From NCBI RefSeq assembly GCF_001949145.1, contig NW_019091370.1, positions 1,351,632 through 1,415,631 on the forward strand: a DNA stretch of 64,000 nucleotides, read 5' to 3'. Positions 1 through 13,660 of this stretch are shown here, in pieces. The notes beneath the pieces were generated by a model. It did not search any database, was not told the origin of the DNA, and worked only from the letters and a program-made list of their open reading frames with translations. Made by a program: the position numbers and the translations under genes. The stretch is from Acanthaster planci. Taxonomy: Eukaryota; Echinodermata; Asteroidea; Valvatida; Acanthasteridae. Each line of letters opens with the position of its first letter. Position 1 is the stretch's first letter.

Positions 1-3000
1 GGGCATGAAATCAACCTCATCAACAGAGCCCAAACAAAATGTATAATTGAAGATGCCCAAATGCTGAGTATTTTTTACCCTAAGCCGCCCTGGGGGGAGG
101 GGAGGTTTTTATGGGCATCTTTTTATGGTCCAGCGGTCCCCCTCCCTGTATTATGGTCAGTGTATAATCAGGGAGGCTTATGGAAGTAATTGACAGGACT
201 CCAGGTCTCAGTGGTAGGGATTTGGAAGGAGGGAAAAGCAATGACTTTAGCAGGGAGAGCTAATTGGTGAGGTCAAGTCAGGTCATGGCGGTGACTTGCA
301 GCTGGACAGTAATTAGTTTGGTTGTTTTCTCTCTTTTTACCGTAGGCCTAAAATTGTGGGAAATGTCTTTACTGCTGGGTCAATGGCTCTTAGTCGGATT
401 CAGATTTGGGAAGTTTAACTTGCCGCTCTGCCTTTTTTTTCCGGAAGAACATTTCTTCCACATTTGGATTAAATCTTGGTCACTGTTGTATCCACATTCA
501 CCAAATCCTTTCAGAGCACACACTCAACTGACACTCATCCTGAGTACAGTTGGGTATATACATTGAGTCCCCAAGTGTCTTCAGGTTGGTATCGATGTTC
601 TGCATACATGTCCATGTCTGTTTATTTATGGTCTTGTGCATGCTCCTGTCCATAGTCCAATTCATTATTCGTCTTCCAGAAAAAAAAAAGTATTCTGCTT
701 CAACACCGCTGAATCACATTGCTGGTACAGCTCAGTAAATTCAAGTCCATTTTCATAATGGGCTGGTACACAAAGGGCTCTTGGTGCAGAAACATATATC
801 ACCCAAGCCTACGGTTCTCAGGCTGATATTTGTACCAGGTAGTTCACTTTATGGAGGTTGTGAATCTAATTCTGCGGTGATGTGTTGAATGTTCTAAGAA
901 ACCTATCAAATACGGTGAGTCATGAGGGTTAATGTGACCGAAATGTACAAGTTCATTGTTTGGACAAATTACTCCAAAGAGCCCACAGCTCAAAACCATC
1001 TTTGCTGAATCGATTCACTCGGTGGGAAGTTGTTGATGGACGGCAAAATAGTTTTCTTCAAAACATTGATCTGTTTGTTCAAGCGTTCCCCCCTAGGTGT
1101 GGTAAGGTTACCAAAAATTCCAGACTTTTTCCCCCTAAGAAACGTTTCGTTTTGCGGGCCCACTTGAATAGCTTAGGTTACCCTCCACGTGCTAACAATC
1201 GAATCGTAGAACTCTCTTGATCTGAACTTTCTTCTATGCTGCAGAAACCTGATAGTGGATCCTGGCTCCTTTGCTGTGCAAGAGGGAGGCAAAAGTATCC
1301 TCCTCAGTTCCGGAGTGCTTTTATTAGCGCGTTAATTGAGAAGTGACAAGGAATTCTTGATGACGATAAAAAAGGGAATCCGATACAATGCCTTGATTTG
1401 GTTTCAGAAGCGTGGAGACACTAGCGATCCCACCCCAGTCATCTCTTTTCCTCCCAAACAACGGCAAGGGGGAAAAAATAGAGCACCGAGAAAAGGTTAA
1501 CTTAATATGCAGGAGAATTTTTTTCTCTCGTTCCCTCCTTCCGTGGAGTCGCTCGATCCAAGGATGCGATTTTGATTGTCTGGGACACGGAAAGTCAGTC
1601 TCTGTCCCCGAATGGCGGGGCTCCCCTGTGATGTAACCAGACAGCCCCGGACAACCTTGTTAACTGCTCGGCTAACAGTTAATGGGCAGACAGGCCTGAC
1701 TGGAATGACCAGGTGCCGGGGCAGCATTTGGAATCAGTCGCGCAAACGATACCACACGAAACCGTCTGCTATGCCGTGCAGCACTTGGGGGAATAACATT
1801 CTAACAAGGCTAATGCAAGACTGCTATTTAGTCTTTAGACACATTTTTTTGATCCAAGACATAATTCTAGTAAATTGGAAGATGTGTCTTTTTTTTTTTG
1901 CTTGAGCATAGGGTGGTGGTACCGGTAACCTACCGGCAGGCAAGGCAGAATCTAGGGTAATGTGCCAAGGGGCCTAGGAACATCACTTAGAATACCCTCC
2001 AGTCGTTACTCCTACCACACAGATTTCCATAAGTAGGACATCTGTGACCTCTTCAAGAGAATGAATGCCAATTCCTCTGTTCGTGGCTGGTTAGGCACCG
2101 CCAACGATGGTGGCAATCTTTCTCAAAAGGTTTATTGGCTGCGGACATGCAGTGAGCCTCCAGTGGTCAAATGCAAATGCGTGTTTACTGCTAGATGGGA
2201 CATTTCATTGGCTTTTTCTGGACTGGCACAAGGTTCCTTCTCATTTTGGTGGATCTCGAGCTAAATTTTAACCAGGAAACTTGATGTGGGTAACTCGGCA
2301 CTTTCAAATCGATGCTCGCTTTTCCATCACAATGCTGGCATCTGGCTTTCAGAGGTGCCCAGGCAGCGGCGCCCTCAAATTGATCGTGCACGGAGCCAAT
2401 GGCAACTGAGAATAAGAAAACAGGCGGCTTGTTGTGTTTTGACTCTAAAATTATCGAGCAGTTTTGATTCCGATTAGATATCATCTCAGAGTTTTGACCT
2501 GTTTCTGAAGTTAGTTTGACTTGGTTGGGTTTTTTTTCTGGTTTTCATTCTGTAGGCTTAACTCTAGCGATTTAGACATAATTGTCTTTGATTTGTTTAC
2601 GTATTAAGAGTTAAATTGTCATTTCTAGATACATGTATCTCTTACTTGCCGTCAGAAAATTCTGATCTGCCTTTGTTAGATTATTCAAACCATCCAAATA
2701 CGGTCTCCTGTAATTGTGAGTCACCCAGACAATAAAAACGACCTAAATTACCAAATTGGACCCTCATAAATATCCACAATAGCCAGACTAAAACCAGAGC
2801 TACCCGGCGGTAGAGGGAACAATCCTAATTTCATTGGAGCAGAAAGCACCCATGAGTCATCTCTAATGAGTTAGCACAGGGCTCACTGGTAGTTTCGCAC
2901 ACTGGCCGGCATTCGGGCTCGCCAATTACTCACAGATAATATTTTCAATCTTGATTTGACAAGGGGCCCGTCTTTGAAGGAACAATGCACCCTACGGAAG

Positions 3001-4358
3001 GTCCGAGCCAAAGTAGCCATTGCTACTCACTCCGTGTAATGAGAACTTAATTGGAATTTTCTTATTAAGGTCCATGGCCCATGAGAGATTATGAGACTAA
3101 TTAGCACGGCAAAATAATAGCAGGTGCTTGTTCTCTTTCTCTTATTGATAGTAATACCTATCTACGTGAACTCCACGGTCTCCATTGGTATCTGTAATGA
3201 TAACCTGATGAGATTTGTCCATAATCTTTCCCGCCTTTGGTTTCATCTACCAGTCCAGCTTCATTTTGTGCTGACCGCTGGTGGCATATACTGTCAGTGC
3301 CAATTCTAATTGCATCACACACCGCAGGATGCAATAATGAAATGTATGATTGGACACAAAGTAAAGGTCAGCGGCGTTGGTGTAACAGTGTCACTTTGAA
3401 GAAGGGAGAGAAGTTTGACAGTAATTTTTTTTAAGGGGACAACGCCAGAGTCTTTTTTTGTTTTTTGTTTTTTTTTGATGTCTCATTTTTGCGGACAAGC
3501 AGAAATGATGATGCAATATTGTACATGACATACGTTATGGCATTGGTACACTTAAGTTATTTTTGATTATTTTCTTCATTTTTTATTTTCTAATTTTTTT
3601 TTTGCGGGGGGGGGGGAATTTCGACCCCTGGATCCACACCTGAGTAACAAAGAAAGCACCAGAGGGTGGAAAAGATTCTGTCTCTTTTGCCCGTTTGATT
3701 GTGCTCGGCTAACCATTTTTGGTTAGGAATTGAAATCTGCAGATTTTTGAATGCGATGCAAAAGTTATCTGCTGTGTGAAGCATTGGTGGGGAGCATTCA
3801 AAATTCTTGAATCACGTCCTTTAATTTAGTAGCACACACTAAGTTTACCCAGGAGGATTCAAAGCTTTCAAATTAAACAGGCGTTTTAAAGGAAGCACGT
3901 GGTTTTTAGACAGATAAAAAGGATGGGATTTTTCTTACATTCAAAAGAAAACTAAGGCTAGTGGTAACCTTTTTTTCCCTTTTATTCAGCCTCAAACATA
4001 CCATTATTAAAAATGAATATAGTGGAGGGTTTCTGTCGGTGGTTAATTGTCTCTTTGTCTTTTTTTCTTCTTTTTTTTTGGTGCAGCTTGAGTTGCCAGA
4101 CACTGAGTGGTAGCCTCAACCCCTCCCTCACCTGTGAGAGGCCACACCCCTTCAGAGGTCTTCCATCTTCAGGAAACGGACTTATGCAATAAAATTCATC
4201 AGCACCAGGAGATGAAGGAGGATGACATGAGGAGACATCATCCCCGCGACCTTATAAGCAGACACGCTCACCCGGACTCAACCGCACTGAGAGCTAGACC
4301 CCAAGGCGAGTTATTCATCTAATATTCACCCTCTGTAATTCTTTATCCATTTAGTCTC

Positions 4359-4361
<3 letters not shown>

Positions 4362-4403
<42 letters not shown>
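4362..4403. repeat. (CT)n microsatellite
   Basis: An uninterrupted run of about 20 CT dinucleotides, followed by degenerate TCTTGTTCTC continuation to about 4425. Confidence 0.95.
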
Positions 4404-4408
<5 letters not shown>

Positions 4409-5297
4409 TCTCTTATTCTCTCGGAGGAGCATTTGAGCTACCCATGCCGTTAAAACCATCAAGTGCCTGCCCATTGACAGGGAAGCGTTGGGACAATACG
4501 CGACGTGGATGTCTTTGTGTCAACAGACGCCCGGTCCTTTGTTAATGGAGGACCTCGGGCAAATCATCAAAATGAGAGGGGGAAAAAAAATCTTTTTCAT
4601 CTTATTTAATTCTCAGCAGGGAGACATAGAAAAAGTCGGTGGGGATTCTAGCCTGATGTCTCAATAGCAACGGTGTTAGGGGTGTGTATCATTTGGCCTG
4701 CTGGATTAGGAGACAATAGTAGAAATGGCAGATGGATTTCATGTCCATTGTGTCTGAGCATTATCTTATTACCGCTCCGCTATGTATCACGTATCGAAAT
4801 TTCAAAGATGTCAGGTTTCGGTTTGTGTTGAGACTTGAAGTGCTTTGAACTGTGTTGACAACCTTGGGCTCAATATTCACATTTTTCCCCCTTTTTGTGT
4901 TGAATTTTGTGTCATGATTTTTGTTTTTCAACAGAATAGTTTAGATCTAGGTGTCTTAGGGCATAGGTGCGACATATGCGTGAATAACTGTCCATTTGAT
5001 GCTACTTTAATGACATTTCCTTGGATGTCTGTGGCTCTATTGTTGGTATGAAGTGGGAAGATGTTCTTTAAGTGAAGAATTTCTTCTCATTTTAAACTCC
5101 ATCTCAGTACTCCTGAGCACAGAAACTTTTCATTATCATCCATTATTTGTCGAAGAGTGACTAACACTTATAAAGCAGGTGCATATTCAATCTATTAACA
5201 AGGATTCCTGCCAGTGTCGTTGTTAATTAAAAATGTCAGCTCAAATCAGTCACAGCTCAGTGCACTATGTATTGAAACTACCAGCGAGTCATGTGAA

Positions 5298-5326
5298 ACC
5301 ATAGAGCAAGGACCTTGCTCTATGGT
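5298..5326. repeat. Perfect 29-bp palindrome
   Basis: Two 14-bp arms, the left being ACCATAGAGCAAGG, are perfectly complementary across a single-base centre. It lies in non-coding DNA with no matching target-site duplication that I can see. It resembles the other short palindromic insertions in this window. Confidence 0.9.
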
Positions 5327-6722
5327 AAAACGTTGGTGCTCAAAAATTCTGTCAGGGTCATCTTTAATACTTTTGCGGTCAGATATGAGCAATCAATATC
5401 TCTTGTTCCACCCATCCTTGTGGCCAGAGAAAAAGCTCTGTGCTTCAGAATGAGCAGTTCTGGACAAATGATGTTGTTTATTTCACCTGCAAAAGAAAGA
5501 GGCTACCAGTAAATTTTGTCCCAAGTTTGATTTCATCAACTAGGTTCTCTACTTTAGGAGGTACTCTCCATTAGAGAAAATCTTGGACCCTGTGCTCATA
5601 CAAAGTCGCCCTCTTCTTCTGAAATAGTTAAAAGGATGCCACTGGGGGGGGGGGGTTACTGGTCGAATGTGTGGCAGTTCAGATGCCAGCATTACACTGC
5701 TGTCAGTGGATACTAAGGGTTTGTGTTCACATGATCTGATATAGGCACACTATACTTCCTGCTAGTGACGTTCCTCTCTACTCTTTACATTGTCCCATCC
5801 TTGGGCAACCAGTCATGTTCTACAGCAAGAGCGCCCTCTTCAAGTCATGCACAAGGCATATACATTGTACCTATTAGTACGCTGATCTCCCATCTCAGCT
5901 GGAATTCACAGATTTGTATTGTACTCTTTGATATGAATTTTGTTATAATGGAGCTTTTGTCCATCAAATAAGCCAATCTGCTTGATCGAGCTCCATGCAT
6001 GAATGCCCTACATTCCATAGTTTGCAAGCAACAATAGGCACTTTCAGTATTAGGACAAGTCCCTGCAGCTCCCAAACAGTTCCAGCAACGGCCGCATTAT
6101 ATCGGATGTGTTTGTAGTTGAGTTTTGTCCATTGTCTGCAACACCTGTATCAACATGTGAGAAAGTCATCATGCGCTGCCATAACATTGGCATTGTGTCG
6201 GGATCCCACAATATGCCCGTAACTTCTCTGCATGGGCCAAGGTGACTTCCCGATAGATTTAAAGCCGAGATCAACAGCAATCTTAAGGCTGCGTGTTAAG
6301 GCAGAGTTTCCCTGCATTGATGGGGAAAGAGTCAGAGGTACATGTGCAAAGTGGCTGGAAACAGAAAAATGCAATACATGTAATTCTGGTCCCTTGCAGT
6401 CTTTTCTGACTACATCCTTGGTAACATCATGGTTACATCTACACTGTAGTACAGATATTTGAAACAGAATGAGTATTGCACACACTATTTCATTGATCTG
6501 TAAGCCTACAGATTTCACCCATCTCACCAGCTTTCTTAAGACTTCTGTTAACTTTTATCTAGACCGTGTAGTGAGATCATGGTAGTGTCTTATATCTCTA
6601 TCCAGTGGAGTGTCTGCCTCATCAGTAGTGATTAACATCAAGGAGTCTTCAGCAATTAATCAGCTTTCTTCGGGTAGATGTTTTCACAACCAAATTATCT
6701 TGTCTTACATGCAGTCTCTTAC

Positions 6723-7275
6723 CTGATATTTTCTCAGCGGAGACTGGTACACCTTTGGCCTGTAAAGAATCCTTTCGCTCCTGACCGGATGGATGTCTCC
6801 GAGGAAGAGCTCCTCCCAGGAGACAAACTTGGCGATCCTGGTGTTGAACTCTGAGTGGAACTCATGCCTGACCATCTGCAGCTCATGCATGGCGAAACTC
6901 ATGGCCTCGGTGCACTCAGTGAGGGAGGACTCTTGCTCATAGTCCACCACCACGTAGCGCTGGTAGAGCTCCAGGAGATGGTTGGTGGACCTGAAGAACC
7001 CGGGGCACGTCCTGTTCACCTGCGTCCTGAGAGTCCTGCCGAAGCTTTCATCGTATACCACCATGGTCACCTTGGAGACCAGGTACTCTGCCTCCGTGGC
7101 ACCGCTTAAGAGCAGCGCCTGTTGGCCCAGGGCGATGGTTCCCCGGATCTTGAGGGAATAGGCCGGCTGCCGACACTGGTTGTCGGCATAGAAGAACTGA
7201 TGCAGGCTGAAGCTGGAGTCAGAGTGGAACTTGTACCGCCGGAGGATGAACTCCGGACCGGGACGTACCTCACAT
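6723..7275 (-). CDS. APCDD1: APCDD1 exon 3 (first APCDDC domain)
   Basis: Encodes most of the first APCDDC domain of adenomatosis polyposis coli down-regulated 1, a secreted/membrane glycoprotein that antagonises Wnt signalling by binding Wnt and LRP5/6 in vertebrates. Recognised by CEVRPGPEF at the start, then QVNRTCPGF, FAMHELQ and ELFLGDIH near the end, in the family order. The acceptor is GTCGACAG at 7276-7280; the first base completes an Arg codon split with exon 2 (AG|A), giving WVSMR-CEVRPGPEF across the junction. It ends phase 0 after KYQ with donor GTAAGA. It is 553 nt and fully open. Cysteines and the N-glycosylation site (NRT) match the family pattern. Downstream exons with the second APCDDC domain and any membrane anchor are not in the window. 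Confidence 0.95.
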
Positions 7276-10200
7276 CTGTCGACGAATGAGTCAGAAAGGT
7301 GGAAAGATATAATGAAATCAATCCAATGTGGGCATTAGGGTTTCTCACTGTCTTATAACAAACCGTAGAGCTAACACCAATGTAACCATGTAAGAGAGAT
7401 AGATTTGCTGCAGGAAAATTCCCGTCGTAAACAACCTATCCATCAGTCTCCATATGCATGGTCCCCTGTTGGTCATCAAAGTTGCATTTCCCCATTCTTT
7501 ATAGATGCATGATTATCACTTCTTGTGTACTGATAGTGATAAATGTTAAAGAGGCACGAAGAAGAAGACTGTCTTTCCCCTTGTTTCTACTGTCAAACCA
7601 TCGCTGTGTAAGGTTGAAAATTTGTGGCATAAAATTTGGTAAGCGTGGCCCGACAACGAGTTGAGTTAAAGTTGAGATCTGACACGGCCACAATGATACT
7701 TGGGTCGACGATGTTTTATTAGGAAAACACGCACTAATATCATTGGACATTAGCGAGAAAGACTGAGTTGAAGGAGGAGGAAAGACTAGCGGGAAGACTG
7801 ACCATGAAACATTTTGGGGGTGATTATACTGAGTAGGATGCAGGCTCGGTGGTATAACTTCCTGAACTGTGGTCAAGCTTGTGGGTGTAAAATAATGGCC
7901 TAGGAGTCTTGGGGAGTGGGGCAGTGCTTGGAAATGGATCACAAACAGGAACTTCATTAGGATCGTAATTACCAAGACATTAACGAAGGTAGGATCAAGG
8001 ATACGTGAGTGACCAATGACTAAATGACTAATTCTGGGCTTACAACTGCACTGAATTCAATCAATGAAATGCAAACAAATTGCCAGCGGAGTTGAGTAGT
8101 TCTAGTTCAGTCAATAACTCCATCACCGTGGGGAAAATCAGCGCAGCCGGCCTTACTTATATCTTGGAACCAACAAATAAATTTCTCCCCCAATATTGGG
8201 TATCACTGGATAACATGCAAATGCGGTCAGTGAGAGGACACCCCAATGAAGCAATGCTGGGTTGAGTACACGTATGCATCAAGAAGCGATGTAACCAAAG
8301 GCTGGAACAAAATTACAACTGAACACGCCAGGGGTCACTTTTTCTCCAATTCCCCCCCCTTTTGGTGTCACCCTGTAGTGACCCCATCCTACCCTCCAAA
8401 ACAACTATTGCCGGCCAGTCGCTGTCTATATAGTCTGTGGCAAAAATGCGCCAGGGGACCCCCAGGAAATCTTATCAAAATATCCAGTTCGCGACCTCGG
8501 ACTTGTAAGCAGACTCGGATTACAAATTGAATCAGAGTGCCGTCAGGTTCTATCTGGTTGCCGGCGTCGAAAATTAAGGTGGGTGGGGGTTATACCGTGC
8601 GCCAAAAAAATCTGTGGTCGCAAATTCGGTACAGTGTACATTGTACATGTACATATCAAGGTGAGCAAGCAAAGCGAAATTCCTGTCAGATCAGCCTGGT
8701 GCACAAGCCACTTGATCGAGGAAAGATGTTAATATTTGTCCTCAAATGGAGTTGTACCTGGTATATCTGTTAAAGAGAAAAAAAACTGTCTCAAATTTGT
8801 GTTCCAATTTTCCAAACATAAGCCTCACTTGGGCTTAATGAGTGAAATCTCACCTATTACCTTTCATGCTCAAACTATTTAGACAAAACAAGACAAAAGA
8901 AAAACAGCCGTATTTTTTTATACATTTTGCAGGACTGTCCCAAAAATATTCGCGATAGAGGGATATTTTCATTCAATTTAAATGAAGCTAAATACAGTTA
9001 TTAATACAGGTAGGTGTTGATTCTTTATTGGCTATTTTTAAAAAGTGCAGAAACTTCACATTGGAATTTTATTAAAAAATCCCCTCCCGCATTCCGATGT
9101 CAAGGATGAAAACATGCTGGGGGAATTATCACTTTATTACACCCAACCTGAACTTGATCCCGGACGCGTGCTAGGTGCAAGGTGTGAAGCGATCTCGTGG
9201 ATGGAAAGGAGAGAGTTATACGGAAAACGGGGACAGAAATATCGGGGAATGATCGGCACGAAGAGTGAGCCCTTCTTCTCTCTCGGTTTGCCTATCCGAG
9301 CCGTCTACTTTGCTCCAAATCCAAGGAAGGAGCGCGAGATGCGGAACATTTTTTTGTTGGAGATGTTGGAACCTTACCCCTTCAATCAGCGGCTCGAGCT
9401 GGCGATGGAGGGGATATGCCAGATCGGACGGCAGGGAGAGGATTGCCGTCGCGTTGATACACGCCACATTTTAGTTGGGATTAGCCCGGGGAATTTCTGA
9501 CGTTAAACGGGAGCCGTATTTGGAAACGCTCGGTCGCGTCTGCTGTGGAATATTAAAAACAGCTGTGTAGATTTACAGGGGACAAACAGAAACTTTTTTC
9601 ACGAGAGTTTGCAATGCATTGGACTTGGAGAATTGGCACTTTGGAACTAAAATTTCAAAGTAAAAATGGATTTAAAGACTAGGTAGGCAGCAAGTTGGGC
9701 ATCTTGTTTAAAAAGCGCAATGGAACCAGAGTGCACGGGGGGTCAATATTTAAGTCTACTGAATTATCTTCTGACTAGTCTTTACTCGAAAACCAATCAT
9801 CTTCATTGATGCCAGCTTGGGTTGCAATCTCCATCCACAGAGCAAGCTCTGTGCTCCAATGTCTTGTTCTTATCACCCTCAACAACATTGGCATGGTCGC
9901 TCTCCAAGTCTTTTCCAGTCTGTTAAATAGAATTATGCTCGAGAAGTTCGATGATTGCGAGCCCAGGTTTGGTCGGGTCACTGCGAAGCTTTCTCCCAAG
10001 CTGAGCAGCGCATTACGAGAGTACCACCGCCCAGCCCCCCAGCATGATCCAATACCGGTCTGGTATCACGCTGCGGCGCTCAAAGGACACCACATTCGCC
10101 AGATGTCATCAGCCATTCGACCCAGGTGGAGACTCTCCAGAACCGCTTCAGTTATTAACTCTGGCTGGGTGTTAAAAAATGTCAGTGGATAAATTTTTTT

Positions 10201-11387
10201 TTTGGCGTGAGACTGTGTATACAGGGAGTCAGGGAGAGATATGTATTGTTCGGTAAGGCAATGAAAAGGAAGAACTCGACGCCCAACCGCGCTGGCATCT
10301 CATGGTGTGTCGCTTTGTATGGGAGCATCTCGGGGTTTTTTTTGTAACACCGCTACATGCGAGATTGGGTTAACCCCAAGGTCAGGGTCGGGAATGAGAT
10401 TGGAAGCAGAGGTCTTGTTCCCCTGCCACTTCACACTGCGTGGCCTGATGGGCATGGCCGAGTCTGGTTCTGATTCGTGCGATCTCAGCTGGTGTCGAGT
10501 GTGCGTTTTCAATGCAGAGGTGATAGTAGCCTTTTGGGAGATCCCATCGGGTCAACTGTAGGGGCCTCCCCACTGCCACACTTGATGGAACGGTCCGCTT
10601 GCTACAGATTTTTTTTGGGTTTCTTACGAGGTCTAAGATAATCGTTTGAAATAATTTAAAAAAAAACCTTCCAGAACATTCCCTGAGTGTGCTCTGAGAA
10701 AATGTCGTGATTGGAAGAACTTTGATTTAAAACGTTCCTTCTTTCTACCATGAACACTTTCATTGTATCGTACGGTTGAGGTTAAAATGCTGGAATACAG
10801 TGACAACAGTTGCTTTATTTAATTCGCGACGATATGCGGCAGTGATTTTTTTCCCATGTTCGCAGTGCCCTGCTTTCAGTCTGTGAGGCGCGTCCGCGGT
10901 TCATTGCCATCACACAAAGTGACGTGTCAACATCTCCAAATACTGCGCTGTATATCCGTCGTCGCCTCTGCACCGACTCGCCACGGCAAATAAATCTGTA
11001 CGTCAGCGTGTCCTTCTCTGTCGGCAGAGCCTGAGAGTTTTACAATTATTGAAAAATATCTCCCACCATATGTGTTTTCGGCTGGGGCTTAAAGGCGCCG
11101 ACTTGTGTTTGGCTTCAGGTGTTGAAACTGGCCATCTTTGTGTGACGTTACAATCGATCCTCCGGCCTTTTTGTAACGCCGGCCGTGGACGGGGAACGCG
11201 CTACGGTGGGAACGTGGGTAGTTTTATGGTGTCAGCCTGGGCGCGGTCCAATTGTAGGAGTTTTGACCATGGAGCCCATGATTCGACATAAACACAATCA
11301 GAAATAAGTTGAAATGATTTGGTAAGGGAGGAATTATATGTCATTTTATCTGTTCATCCAACAGCGCATGTAGCGCCAACTACAGGA

Positions 11388-11585
11388 TGAAGTGACAAGG
11401 AAGAAATGTCCAGTTTTAGAGGCGGGAGAAAGACCGTGGATATGATATTCCAGGGAAAACCCATGGAATCAGTCAGGAACTGAAAACCCATTCCGCATGC
11501 TGACCTAGGTGGAATTCGAACCTGGATTGCAGAGGTGGATGGCGAGGACTCAAGCCACTACACCAACCATGCAGACTCCCCAACC
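11388..11585 (-). mobile_element. tRNA-derived SINE (minus orientation)
   Basis: Read on the minus strand, it opens with a tRNA-like head: an A box TGGTTGGTGTAGTGGC (11554-11569) and a B box GGTTCGAATTCC (11511-11522), spaced as in a tRNA promoter. A non-tRNA body follows with the phrase GGGTTTTCCCTGGAAT, as in tRNA-type SINEs of invertebrate deuterostomes. The head does not fold as a complete functional tRNA. The ends are approximate and no clean target-site duplication was found. Confidence 0.75.
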
Positions 11586-13478
11586 TGGTTTTCCTTCTCG
11601 CGTGTTCTTTGCATTCTAATAAAAATACCATCTGGACCAGAAATAATCCCGACCAAGTGTAGGCCCTAATCTTATTTCGCTGGCAGTTTTAATTCATTAC
11701 TGTCGTACCAAGATTCTAACCACGCCACGCCCGTTGCCGAGGTGTACCGGGTCTGGTCCCGTCTGCCAGGAGGCATTTAGCACCGATGAGACCAGGTAGG
11801 GGGACGGCGCGCCGCACGGCCTGGCGGTCTCTCTGTGACTCATCATTCCGGTCACAGTTTCCCCCCCCCCCTCGTCTATTAACCCCACGGACGGCCCCTG
11901 ATTGTACTTTGGTTCGCAAAGATGTTTCACTTGCTGTGCGTGGTCTAGGGGGTCCATTGAATAATGTGCGCTAAGAGATGTTCTTCGGTTTGGATTCCCC
12001 TGTCACAACACACTTGGACAATCTAAGGATGAGAAGTCTGTGCTTAATTGGGGTTAATATCTTGCGCTGGAGTAGATTTTCTTCTGAGAATAGAGCCCCT
12101 TGAAGTTTGTTACTGGTGGAATTTCACCTCAGGATAAAATGATAGTCACAAGTATGAATCAGTCAAAGAGTACAGGGGGTCATGTTTCCAATTGTAGTGT
12201 CGTTGATTGTCAGGGCTAACTCAGATGAGGATGGATTCCAACTTGGTGAGGAAGTCCATTTCGTGGAAGATTTCTGCCTGATGAATTCGTCTCTTCGGGG
12301 ATATGGTAAAGCTACAGATCAGGGGCTCAGTAAAACTTTTTTATTTAAAACAAAAGAATGAGCAGTGCTTTTGAACACTGTTGGCCTGTGGAACTGTCTT
12401 TATTTTGTTGTGGGGTCGTGGTAGAGGTTTCGTAACTGTTGTAAGTTCTTGTGAAGTTCACGTTCATGGTGAGAAAGTTTGTTCGCATGGCCCTGAGTTA
12501 TCGCTTGCTATATACTTCGATACCATCACCCGACCTGTATGCCTCGCTGCGAATTATTAAATCAATTACCGCTCCGCGTGGATTCTCTCCACCGGCCCCA
12601 CGATCAAGTCCGAAGTTCGATACTGTAACAAATTGGTAACATGGACCCCTCTACCGGGCTACCCTGCCGGGCCGGGAATGGGCAAAACAAACAGCTGGGT
12701 TCATCGCAAATCCCTCGGCATTGTAAAACTCCATAATCCGGTGATACCGTCGGCTCGCCGTCAGATCTCGGTATGACTCCGGCCTGCCGCCAAGGGACGT
12801 CCCGACTGAAGTCCTACCGAGACACGGTGACGGGTGCAGCGGCTTGCCGGCTCACCCCCCTTTGGGAGGGCAACGTCGCGGCGAATTAGGCCCGGGTCTT
12901 CACGGATCGGCTGGAAGAAGGAAAACTAGACGCACAGTATCCATAACGATGTTGCTTCGGATCAAGCTCATCGCCGCGAAATGTTAACAGCTGCGCGTCT
13001 CAACAGTTGAAAAAAAGACATTAGAAGCCAGCGCTTTTTCGAGTGAAACTTTTTGGAGTCTGTCCAAAATTCCACTGCTGGCAGTTGAAGTTAAAGGTTG
13101 CCTTTGCCTTTGGTACGACTTAGGGGTAGATTCCTGTGTAACTGATTTATGTGCTCGTTGCTGGCTTTGTCGTAGGATCTATCGCAGCGTGTTGAGGTTA
13201 TTATTAAAAAAATCTGATCCGTGGTGTTCGTCAATCAGCGCCTGTGTATGAACGTAATTAATGCTGATGTATCAAATGATAAGAAGCAGTGGCAGTGTTT
13301 AGGGAAATGGTAATCAACCCATCTGCATAACTAGTTCTAGGCAAACAAATGACATTTGACTCACTTTGCTTTGAGTAACTTGCCTGTTGGGTCGTTTCGC
13401 AAACAGTGCAGGTAACAGGACCTTAAGCAAAGGATTTGCAATGTACATTATAGCAAAGGTGCTCTTAGAACGTATTTA

Positions 13479-13660
13479 CGAGGACTCCTTTATGAGGACC
13501 CCTTTATGAGGACTCCTTTATGAGAACTCCGTTGTGAGGACTCCTTTATGAGGGCGCCTTTGTGAGGACTCCTTTATGAGGGCGCCTTTATGAGAACTCC
13601 TTTGTGAGGACTCTTTTGTGAGAACTCCTTTGTGAGGACTCCTTTATGAGGGCGCCTTTA
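13479..13660. repeat. Minisatellite, 14-bp unit
   Basis: About 13 tandem copies of a 14-bp unit close to TGAGGACTCCTTTA. The variants replace ACTCC with GCGCC or AACTCC, and TTA with TTG. Higher-order alternation of the GCGCC and ACTCC variants suggests growth by unequal exchange. Intronic, non-coding. Confidence 0.92.

Larger units (their letters stand above)
1..6722. other. APCDD1 intron 3 (inferred), no exon seen
   Basis: APCDD1 exon 3 ends with a good donor at its low-coordinate edge and is not the last exon of the family. No reading frame here resembles the second APCDDC domain, so this stretch is taken as intron running off the left edge. Visible contents are a CT microsatellite, one perfect palindrome and scattered poly-T tracts. 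The open frames are short and unrecognisable. Inference, since the next exon lies outside the window. Confidence 0.6.

Noticed and set aside
2586-5932. Single CTTTGAT heptamers (2586, 5926) as TCF/LEF sites
   Set aside because: Seven-base matches are expected many times by chance in 30 kb; not evidence on their own.
7499-7975. 158-codon minus-strand open frame in APCDD1 intron 2
   Set aside because: Low-complexity Ser/Pro/Thr content without motif, signal peptide logic or splice support; the strand agrees with APCDD1, but inserting it would break the phase match of exons 2 and 3.
9045-9500. 151-codon plus-strand open frame
   Set aside because: No similarity I recognise; overlaps open frames on the other strand and in another phase, as expected of a GC-richer chance frame.
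9775-10192. Open frames on both strands, with MEIATQAGINEDDW on minus, considered as a DNA-binding transposon domain
   Set aside because: The resemblance to a Myb/MADF-type domain is only a few residues and neither frame extends into a transposase.
11510-11575. Possible functional tRNA gene on the minus strand
   Set aside because: A and B boxes are present but the acceptor stem and cloverleaf do not close; the SINE body follows directly.
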